DNA of 5,136 bases from Clostridia bacterium (GTDB lineage Bacteria; Bacillota; Clostridia; Oscillospirales; CAG-272), in contig JAKSPW010000122.1 of assembly GCA_024404435.1 (NCBI GenBank), forward strand, positions 1 through 5,136, read 5' to 3'. A model generated the notes under the pieces. It saw only the letters and a list, made by a program, of their open reading frames with translations, had not been told where the DNA came from and made no database searches. Made by a program: the position numbers and the translations under genes. Each line of letters begins with the position of its first letter. Within the stretch, counting starts at the first letter, position 1. Shown here in pieces: positions 1 to 5,136 of this stretch.

Positions 1-1
1 C

Positions 2-595
2 TACGTCACGGGCAACACCGCGATCGACGCGCTGAAGACGACGGTCAGAGAGGACTACGATCACCCCGAGCTCGAGTGGGCGAAGGGCTCGCGCCTCATC
101 ATGATCACGGCGCACCGCAGAGAAAATCTCGGCGAGCCGATGCACAGCATGTTCCGCGCGATAAGACGCATCATCGACGAGAATCCCGACGTGAAGGCGA
201 TCTACCCGATCCACATGAATCCCGTGGTGCGCGCGGCGGCTGAAGCCGAGCTCGGCGGCTGCGACAGGATCCGCATCATCGAGCCGCTCGACGTGCTCGA
301 CTTCCACAACTTCATGGCGAGAAGCTACATGATCCTCACGGACAGCGGCGGAATTCAGGAGGAAGCTCCCTCCCTCGGCAAGCCGGTGCTCGTCATGCGC
401 GACACGACGGAGCGCCCCGAGGGCATCAAGGCGGGAACACTGAAGCTCGTCGGCACGGACGAAAAGGTCATCTACGACAACTTCAAGGAGCTGCTTGAAA
501 ACAAGGAGTCCTACGACAGAATGAGCCGCGCCTCGAACCCGTACGGCGACGGCAGGGCCTGCGAGAGGATCGCAGATATACTTGAGAAAGAATAA
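2..595 (+). CDS. wecB/mnaA: UDP-N-acetylglucosamine 2-epimerase (non-hydrolysing), C-terminal half, 5' truncated by window edge
   Basis: The enzyme interconverts UDP-GlcNAc and UDP-ManNAc in the cytoplasm and supplies ManNAc for wall polymers or capsule. The reading frame is open from base 2, so the Met codon at 101 is internal and not the start; 197 residues are visible of a family length of about 370-390. Counting the first visible residue (Tyr) as 1, the landmarks are: VTGNT near 2-6; ITAHRREN at 35-42, whose His I recall as equivalent to His213 of E. coli WecB; PIHMNP at 69-74; LTDSGGIQEE at 112-121, in the nucleotide-binding C-terminal Rossmann lobe; RDTTERPEG at 133-141; and NPYGDGRA at 179-186 near the C-terminus. 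All of these are family signatures and no key residue is missing in the visible part. The TAA stop runs directly into the A-tract of a terminator. The gene is convergent with the rhamnosidase gene and is in a different transcription unit. The family is near certain; the cellular use of UDP-ManNAc is inferred. Confidence 0.96.
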   Translation, partial: YVTGNTAIDALKTTVREDYDHPELEWAKGSRLIMITAHRRENLGEPMHSMFRAIRRIIDENPDVKAIYPIHMNPVVRAAAEAELGGCDRIRIIEPLDVLDFHNFMARSYMILTDSGGIQEEAPSLGKPVLVMRDTTERPEGIKAGTLKLVGTDEKVIYDNFKELLENKESYDRMSRASNPYGDGRACERIADILEKE

Positions 596-623
596 AAAAA
601 GCACCCTTTCGGGTGCTTTTTTT
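594..623. terminator. Bidirectional intrinsic terminator between convergent genes
   Basis: A 6-bp GC-rich stem (GCACCC at 601-606 with GGGTGC at 611-616) encloses a TTTC loop. It is flanked by seven A's (594-600) and seven T's (617-623). On the plus strand it ends the epimerase transcript right after its stop codon. On the minus strand the same hairpin has a GAAA tetraloop and its own T-tract, so it could also end the rhamnosidase transcript, which would then carry a 3' UTR of about 160 nt. The A-tract overlaps the epimerase stop codon. Confidence 0.93.
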
Positions 624-633
624 GAATGAAGTC

Positions 634-648
634 GGCGGCTTCGCCGCC
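634..648. repeat. Short GC-rich palindrome
   Basis: GGCGGC (634-639) and GCCGCC (643-648) form a perfect 6-bp inverted repeat around TTC. No T-run follows on either strand, so it is not a terminator by itself. It starts a run of repeat-like modules that fills the gap between the two convergent genes. A related low-complexity motif, CTCGCTTCGCTCG, follows at 660-672. Function is unknown. Confidence 0.7.
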
Positions 649-674
649 TGATAAAGTCACTCGCTTCGCTCGTT

Positions 675-716
675 AATTATCGTTCATTTCCGTCCCGGCG
701 GAAATGAACGATAATT
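675..716. repeat. Perfect 18-bp inverted repeat (hairpin element)
   Basis: The left arm (675-692) and the right arm (699-716) are exact reverse complements over 18 bp and are separated by the 6-base spacer TCCCGG. The arms begin AATTATCG and end near the centre with TTTCCG. No T-tract follows on either strand, so this is not a classical terminator. If the rhamnosidase transcript runs on to the terminator at 594-623, the hairpin lies in its 3' UTR and could shield the mRNA from 3' exonucleases. It could also be a copy of a dispersed REP/MITE-like palindromic element. The sequence shows the structure only; the role is inferred. Confidence 0.85.
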
Positions 717-749
717 TGCAATTTGTCATTTGTAATTTGCAATTACAAA
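714..749. repeat. AT-rich heptamer array ATTTGYN with nested inverted repeat
   Basis: Four head-to-tail 7-base units fit ATTTGYN at 714-720, 721-727, 728-734 and 735-741, and the next seven bases (ATTACAA) are a diverged fifth. The last units also form a 9-bp inverted repeat: TTTGTAATT at 729-737 and AATTACAAA at 741-749. The array overlaps the right end of the 18-bp inverted repeat by three bases and ends 11 bases before the rhamnosidase stop codon. No coding potential is seen. It appears to be part of one composite intergenic element with the hairpin next to it. Confidence 0.75.
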
Positions 750-759
750 AAAGAGAAAA

Positions 760-2727
760 CTAAATTTCAACGACCAGCTCTTCGCCGGCTTTGATCTCGT
801 ATTCTTTTTTGCCGAATATCAGCTTGCCGCCTTCTTTTGTGGAATAGACCTTCGCGCTGTTTTTGTCGGCGTAAACCGTGACGTAATCACCGTTCGGAAG
901 CGGGACCTTGCCGCTTATGAATTTATAAACGCCGAGCTTCGGCTCCACCGTGAAGCTTTCATATCCGACCGACGTGGAATATACGCCGAGGCAGTATCTT
1001 CCGAGCAGATAAACAGGTCCGCTGCCCCACGCGTGGCAAAGCGAGCATCCGTATTTATTTCCGTACATCTCATAATGCTGCGTGCCGGTTTTCTGCGGAT
1101 CGAACTGCTCCCATATCGAAGTTGCGCCGAGCTTTACCATTCCACCCCAGTAGGAGCTGATCTTCTTCTGCGCGAACTTCACGTCTCCCATCTTGCATCT
1201 CGCGCAAAGCTCAAAGAATTCGAAATAGGGTGTCGTGATCTGCGTGACTTCATCGTTGTTCAGGACGTTTCTGACGATCCGGCGCGCGTTTTTATCCGAC
1301 ACGAAGTCGTACAGAACGGCGAAAATATTCGGGTGGCGCGTGATATGCTCCGAACCGAGGCAATCGACGAACGCCCCCTTTTCGCTGTTCCAGAAGTCGC
1401 GCATTATCTTCTTCTTCAGAGCGTCCGCCTTTTTCAGGCAGGCTTCCTTTTCTTCTTCATGTCCGCAGATCGAATTGAGTTCAGCCATCACGCCGTGCGT
1501 TCTCCAGAGCAGGATCTGCTCGGCGGCAAGCGGCGCGGATCTGTCCATATCCGACCAGTCGATGAATACCCAGTCTCCGTCCCGCTCGCACATATATCCG
1601 TTTTCGTCAAGACGTCCTTCGATAAATCCGTACAGCGCACGGATCCTGTCGAAAAAGGTTTTGACGAATTTTTCGTCGCCCGTCGCTTCGTAGTATTCAT
1701 GCGCGCCCATGATGAGATAAAGCGAATAATCGTTTATCGTGTTGACGTGCTGCTCGAACGGAGCCTTTCCGAGCAGCGCGATTATCGTGCGCTTTGTGAT
1801 CTCCGGATCGAAATAGAGATAGCGGTTAGCCATATACGACTGATAGGCGTCGCCAGACCACACCCATCTGTCACGCTTGATCCCGTCAAGATAGAATTCG
1901 CGGCTGTTGAGATGGAAGGTATAAGCGCATGTGTCCCATATCTTCTTTATGCTTCTGTTGCTGCATTCGAAAAACGCATTGTCCTCAAGCGGCAGATACT
2001 CGTATTCGGCAGTGATCTTTATTTTTGATTTTGACACAGCGTACAGGAAACGGAATGCGTGAGCATCGATCACGTAGCTCTCTCTGCCGCTCAGACGTTC
2101 GGTGACGAGCGCCTCGTCCACGTCGAGCGCTTCCTCGCGCGATTCCCCGTAGGACAGGATCATCTCTTCATCCGGATCCGCTCCCTCGACGGTAATGCGG
2201 CAGAAGGTCTCTTCTCCGTAATCGTACAGCGTTCCTCCGCCGACTTTCCAGCGGGATCTCGGCTTTTTTATCTCATACTCGAAGGGAAATATCCTCGGGT
2301 CATCATCGGGCGAGAAATATTCCGGACGGTCTCCGACGGGGATCGCCACGCCTGTCTTGTGTCCGCACGACCACGTTTCATCGGTTACGAGGTATTTGCT
2401 GTCGATAAAAGCGCACGGAAAACCCTCAACGCAGGTAAGGTCAAGGATCAGAAGGTGACTGCCTGCCCCTGCCGTGATATCTTTATTGAGCGGCAAGAAT
2501 TTTCCGTCAAGCTGAGCACGTCCGATAACGTTGTCGGTCGTGACCGCTTTGAACGTGAATTCCTCCGGACATTCGAACGACTTTAACAGTCTTACGTTGA
2601 CGTAAGGTGTGTCAAGATGCCAGAATGCCGGGTACTGCACTCCGTATTCGGTCCTGCGTGAATGGAGCTTTATGCTGTGATACAGCTCAAAATCTCCGTT
2701 ATACCATATCCAATGCGCTTTGTTCAT
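760..2727 (-). CDS. GH78-type alpha-L-rhamnosidase, cytoplasmic
   Basis: The 655-residue protein should hydrolyse terminal alpha-L-rhamnosyl linkages by inversion. Visible layout: N-terminal beta-sandwich region (about 1-245) opening AHWIWYNGDFELYHS; (alpha/alpha)6 catalytic barrel (about 255-575); C-terminal beta-sandwich (about 580-655). The signature DGIKRDRWVWSGD is at 281-293, giving Asp281, Asp286 in the general-acid position (Glu in several characterised enzymes) and Asp293. GATSIWEQF at 534-542 supplies the likely general base Glu540. DWVFIDW (385-391) and SLCHAWGSGPVYLLG (562-576) are further family blocks. There is no signal peptide or membrane segment, and the length is at the short end for GH78, so it probably trims imported oligosaccharides in the cytosol. 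The ATG at 2727 is preferred: it has a Shine-Dalgarno sequence upstream and an in-frame TGA at 2761-2763 closes the frame. Sampled base composition is near 50% GC, lower than in both neighbours. The family is secure; the natural substrate is unknown. Confidence 0.93.
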   Translation of the reverse strand: MNKAHWIWYNGDFELYHSIKLHSRRTEYGVQYPAFWHLDTPYVNVRLLKSFECPEEFTFKAVTTDNVIGRAQLDGKFLPLNKDITAGAGSHLLILDLTCVEGFPCAFIDSKYLVTDETWSCGHKTGVAIPVGDRPEYFSPDDDPRIFPFEYEIKKPRSRWKVGGGTLYDYGEETFCRITVEGADPDEEMILSYGESREEALDVDEALVTERLSGRESYVIDAHAFRFLYAVSKSKIKITAEYEYLPLEDNAFFECSNRSIKKIWDTCAYTFHLNSREFYLDGIKRDRWVWSGDAYQSYMANRYLYFDPEITKRTIIALLGKAPFEQHVNTINDYSLYLIMGAHEYYEATGDEKFVKTFFDRIRALYGFIEGRLDENGYMCERDGDWVFIDWSDMDRSAPLAAEQILLWRTHGVMAELNSICGHEEEKEACLKKADALKKKIMRDFWNSEKGAFVDCLGSEHITRHPNIFAVLYDFVSDKNARRIVRNVLNNDEVTQITTPYFEFFELCARCKMGDVKFAQKKISSYWGGMVKLGATSIWEQFDPQKTGTQHYEMYGNKYGCSLCHAWGSGPVYLLGRYCLGVYSTSVGYESFTVEPKLGVYKFISGKVPLPNGDYVTVYADKNSAKVYSTKEGGKLIFGKKEYEIKAGEELVVEI

Positions 2728-2739
2728 GATTTTGTCAAT

Positions 2740-2746
2740 TCCTTTC
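2740..2746 (-). promoter_or_regulatory. Ribosome binding site of the rhamnosidase gene
   Basis: On the minus strand GAAAGGA lies 12 bases before the ATG at 2727. The spacing is somewhat longer than the usual 6-9 bases. No other in-frame ATG, GTG or TTG start lies between the upstream in-frame stop (2761-2763) and this ATG, so the start call stands. Confidence 0.65.
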
Positions 2747-2763
2747 GATAGATCCGCAAGTCA

Positions 2764-2792
2764 ATATTACCACACCGTACGGAAAAAAGCAA
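2764..2792 (-). promoter_or_regulatory. Putative sigma-A promoter of the rhamnosidase gene
   Basis: Read on the minus strand, TTGCTT (2787-2792) could be a -35 box. A 17-base spacer follows, then TAATAT (2764-2769) as a -10 box, preceded by TGG as in extended -10 promoters. Each hexamer matches consensus at four of six positions. Transcription would start near 2757 and leave a leader of about 30 nt. It lies just downstream of the previous gene's terminator, which fits an independently transcribed gene. The palindrome CCGTACGG (2775-2782) sits inside the spacer and might be an operator half, but that is speculative. Confidence 0.5.
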
Positions 2793-2805
2793 CAGCTTAC
2801 GACTT

Positions 2806-2833
2806 AAAAAAGAAGCCTTTCGGCTTCTTTTTT
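2806..2833. terminator. Intrinsic terminator of the beta-helix protein gene
   Basis: GAAGCC (2812-2817) and GGCTTC (2822-2827) pair around a TTTC loop (GAAA on the minus strand). Six A's (2806-2811) and six T's (2828-2833) flank the stem. On the minus strand it follows the SLH/beta-helix gene immediately, and the TAA stop of that gene overlaps its A-tract. It separates that gene from the rhamnosidase gene downstream on the same strand. Loop and layout match the terminator at 594-623. Confidence 0.93.
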
Positions 2834-5136
2834 AATAGCGTCCGATCTCGTCGAACGGGATATTCATAAAGTCGGCTCCGTCCTTTATGCGGTAGTCGCC
2901 GATCGAGGGATTGACGAAGATCGGGTTTTCCGTGACGGGCAATATCTTGTTGCCTTCGACCGTGCCGACCTCGTACAGGCGGTCGCTGAACTCTTCTTGG
3001 AAATTACCGAATGCGTAGTTGTCGACGATCTTCGTTCCCGTCGGGCTGATGAGGAAGGCGGGGTCGTCGAGTATCTCCTTGTATTCAGCCGGAGGATCGA
3101 AGGGCCTCGGGCTTCCGATGCTGTAATAATAATCACGGATCTCGTTGTATCTGTCGTACTTTATCGCGAAGAGCTCGGGCCATCTTGCCTCCCAGAGAGC
3201 TCTTTCCTCTGTGCCCTCGGCGGGTACTCTCGAAAGCGACTGATAAAGTCCCGGTATCGTGGGAGACGTGAAGGTGCTGCCCGTATACGCCATTTCGTAA
3301 TACTTGTCTCCGCCCTGGATATAGCCTCTTCCGTCGGTCGGAGAAATGAACACGTTGCCCCGAATATCGCTGTCGCGTCCGCCTCCGGCGCAGACTCCCT
3401 GGTCTCCCGTATTGAAGAAGATATTTCCGTAGACGTGCTGTCCGGAGAGACCGTCGTCAAGATAGATGGCGAAGGTCGGGTGCGGGAAGTCGTGGAAGAG
3501 GTTGTATCTGATGATATTGTCTCGGTCCGCAAACGAGCGTCCCATGTAGATGGAGCCGCAGTCCCACGCGCTTTCGACCAGATGGTCGAATATGCAGTAC
3601 TCGATCACGTTGTCGATGCAGCGGCCGTTTCTGTCCTCCTCGGCCTGACCGAGGATGATCGCGGAGTGCGGAGCGTTGCGGAACTCGCAGTGCGAGACCG
3701 TCGTGCCGACAGAGCTGAACAGTCTGATCGCGGGATAGTAGCAGTGGTGCATCTGCGAGAACTCGTGGAAATAACAGTTGTCGATGAGGTTGTTCGACTT
3801 TATGAGCTTATAAACGTCGCCGTCCGTCGACCAGATTCCGCCGCCTGCGAGCTGGCTGAAGTCGCAGTCGCGGACCGTCACGTTGTTGCCGTTCTCGATC
3901 CTGATCGTGTAAAGGCCGCCGATGCCCTTGAAATTGCAGTGCTCAAAGGTCAAGTAGTCTCCGGTGAGTCTCACGGCGACGTCTCTCGTCGACTCGAAGC
4001 TGAAGCCCTCGAAGGCGAGGTGGTCAGCCGTGATATCAATGAACTTATCCTTCATCGCGAGGACGTAGTCGGCGCTCGGCCGATAGACGTACAGCGTCTT
4101 TGTCGAGAAGTCGATGTAGTACTCGTCCTCGGCGTCAAGCTCCTCGGAAACGTTCGAGAAGACCGTCTTGTGTGATTCGTCGTAGAGCACGTTCGAGAAC
4201 TGGAAGGGCTCCTCGGCAAGAGTGATCGAGCCCGCCTCAACGTCGATCGAAGCGATGTCGACGTACTGAGAATAGTATCTCGGGCCGATGTAGCCGATGA
4301 GTCGCATGCCCTCGCAGGTGTGGTATTTCTTTACGCGTCCGAGTCCCATGGGGGTGAGCTCGAGCGTGTAGCCCGGATATTTTCCGGAATACTCGGTCAG
4401 AAGCTGGAAGGACTCGTGCTCCGAGTCTCTGTTCGGGAAACGAGCCTCGTAGCAGCGGATCCCGTCGCGGTAAAGCACGTTAGAGCGGTCGAACGGCTCG
4501 TCGCCCACCTTATCGGTGAGGTCGACCTTGTAAATGCTGTCCGCAAACTTACTGCTGAAGAGGTATTTGTCCTTTTCCTCGATCGGGACGAACTCGTCTT
4601 TTCCTATCGTTATGCCGTTCTCGAAGAGGACTTCTCCGTCGCCGTATGCCCGATACGTGATCGGAGAGTCTGCCGTGCCGGAGTCCTCTGCCGTGAATAC
4701 TGTCTCAAGGCAGCCGTAGTTGCCCGCGAAGAATGCGACGGTTATCGGCCCCGTGTGAGTCTTTTTGTACTCTCTGACCGCGCTCTTTGCCTTCTCGAAG
4801 GTTGCAAACGGCGCGGATTTTGAGCCGCTGTTCGAGTCGCTTCCCGTAGTCGAAACGTAGAACGTCGCGTTATCCGACACGGGATATTCCTTCTCCGTAT
4901 AGTAGGAGTGCTCCGTCGGCTTCTCGTAAGCGATCTCATAAGTGAAGTCAGCTTCGATGAATCGGTGGATTATCGCCGCGAACTGTTCGCGTGTCGCCGT
5001 GCCTCTGGGATTCAGCGTCTTTTCCGTCACGCCCGTGACGAGTCCGACCGCATTTGCCCACGACATCGCGTCAAGCGCGTAGTCGTGGATCTTCTTATAG
5101 TCGGTGTAGCCCTTTATGTCGGCCTTGTCCGTCGTT
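2832..5136 (-). CDS. SLH-domain surface protein with right-handed parallel beta-helix, GH141-like; N-terminus cut by window edge
   Basis: The frame is open to the right edge, so the Met codon at 5066 is internal. It sits inside an SLH domain and 23 residues precede it. Numbering that Met as 1, the SLH domain runs from about -20 to 38 (DYALDAMSWANAVGLVTG, then LNPRGTATREQFAAIIHRF) and should attach the protein to secondary cell wall polymer outside the cell. A linker (about 40-66) leads to FYVSTTGSDSNSGS (69-82) and APFATFEKAKSAV (85-97), the usual opening of secreted parallel beta-helix carbohydrate-active proteins. Helix rungs are clear from about 350 to 575. WDCGSIYMGR (501-510), IYLDDGLSG (534-542) and GGGRD (561-565) resemble the GH141 family (known members: an alpha-L-fucosidase and a xylanase). 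Asp502, Asp537 and Asp538 are candidate catalytic residues by inference. The C-terminus (NPIFVNPSIGDYRIKDGAD, then IPFDEIGRY) is a typical closing segment. Signal peptide, further SLH repeats, start and promoter lie outside. The fold is secure; the exact family and substrate are not. Confidence 0.88.
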   Translation of the reverse strand, partial: TTDKADIKGYTDYKKIHDYALDAMSWANAVGLVTGVTEKTLNPRGTATREQFAAIIHRFIEADFTYEIAYEKPTEHSYYTEKEYPVSDNATFYVSTTGSDSNSGSKSAPFATFEKAKSAVREYKKTHTGPITVAFFAGNYGCLETVFTAEDSGTADSPITYRAYGDGEVLFENGITIGKDEFVPIEEKDKYLFSSKFADSIYKVDLTDKVGDEPFDRSNVLYRDGIRCYEARFPNRDSEHESFQLLTEYSGKYPGYTLELTPMGLGRVKKYHTCEGMRLIGYIGPRYYSQYVDIASIDVEAGSITLAEEPFQFSNVLYDESHKTVFSNVSEELDAEDEYYIDFSTKTLYVYRPSADYVLAMKDKFIDITADHLAFEGFSFESTRDVAVRLTGDYLTFEHCNFKGIGGLYTIRIENGNNVTVRDCDFSQLAGGGIWSTDGDVYKLIKSNNLIDNCYFHEFSQMHHCYYPAIRLFSSVGTTVSHCEFRNAPHSAIILGQAEEDRNGRCIDNVIEYCIFDHLVESAWDCGSIYMGRSFADRDNIIRYNLFHDFPHPTFAIYLDDGLSGQHVYGNIFFNTGDQGVCAGGGRDSDIRGNVFISPTDGRGYIQGGDKYYEMAYTGSTFTSPTIPGLYQSLSRVPAEGTEERALWEARWPELFAIKYDRYNEIRDYYYSIGSPRPFDPPAEYKEILDDPAFLISPTGTKIVDNYAFGNFQEEFSDRLYEVGTVEGNKILPVTENPIFVNPSIGDYRIKDGADFMNIPFDEIGRY

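Noticed and set aside
660..672. CTCGCTTCGCTCG as a hairpin
   Set aside because: It looks palindromic, but the arms do not pair beyond two bases around the centre. It is a mirror-like repeat and not a true stem.
675..716. 18-bp inverted repeat as a second terminator
   Set aside because: No T-run follows on either strand, and a better terminator stands at 594-623.
714..749. Heptamer array as a CRISPR or replication iteron array
   Set aside because: The units are 7 bases and contiguous, with no spacers. There is no Rep, DnaA or Cas gene nearby, and the array is only four to five units long.
1033..2028. 331-codon open frame on the plus strand
   Set aside because: It lies wholly antisense to the rhamnosidase gene, which has clear family motifs. 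Its translation shows no recognisable domain and it has no ribosome binding site I can support.
2734..2765. Direct repeat GTCAAT at 2734-2739 and 2760-2765 as an operator pair
   Set aside because: Six-base matches 26 bases apart are expected by chance and have no symmetry.
2728..2831. Riboswitch or small RNA in the rhamnosidase leader
   Set aside because: The predicted leader is only about 30 nt, and the only strong hairpin in the gap is the terminator of the previous gene.
2997..4175. 392-codon open frame on the plus strand
   Set aside because: It is antisense to the beta-helix gene. Its Val/Glu/Arg-rich translation is what the reverse complement of GC-rich codons produces, and it matches no known family.
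4320..4823. 167-codon open frame on the plus strand
   Set aside because: It is another antisense shadow of the beta-helix gene, with low-complexity composition and no motif.

Overview
The window looks like the chromosome of a Gram-positive anaerobe of the Clostridia, most likely an uncultured gut or rumen type (Oscillospirales/Christensenellales-like). This is inferred from three things: an S-layer homology (SLH) anchored extracellular beta-helix protein, short TTTC/GAAA-loop intrinsic terminators, and a compact intergenic repeat cluster. The genus cannot be fixed from the sequence alone.

Layout. Positions 2-595 (+) hold the 3' half of a UDP-N-acetylglucosamine 2-epimerase gene (wecB/mnaA type), cut by the left edge. 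It ends in an intrinsic terminator at 594-623 whose symmetry lets it work in both directions. Positions 624-759 are non-coding and hold a GC-rich palindrome, a perfect 18-bp inverted repeat and an AT-rich heptamer array. Positions 760-2727 (-) encode a complete 655-residue cytoplasmic GH78-type alpha-L-rhamnosidase. Its gene has a plausible promoter and ribosome binding site in the 104-bp gap 2728-2831. That gap also holds the terminator (2806-2833) of the next gene. Positions 2832-5136 (-) hold most of a surface enzyme cut by the right edge: an SLH domain followed by a long right-handed parallel beta-helix resembling GH141-type glycosidases.

How the genes relate. The surface beta-helix protein and the intracellular rhamnosidase lie in tandem on the minus strand. 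They fit a two-step plan in which a wall-attached enzyme attacks a plant or host glycan outside and rhamnose-containing oligosaccharides are finished inside. No transporter or regulator is in view, so this is inference. The epimerase is convergent and belongs to a separate transcription unit. It makes UDP-ManNAc, a precursor of the wall polymers to which SLH domains bind in well-studied Gram-positives, so a loose functional link is possible but unproven.

Nothing here proves an undescribed system. The points most worth a second look are the composite intergenic repeat, the Cys/Asn ladder in the beta-helix, the SLH plus GH141-like architecture, and the Asp in the general-acid position of the rhamnosidase.
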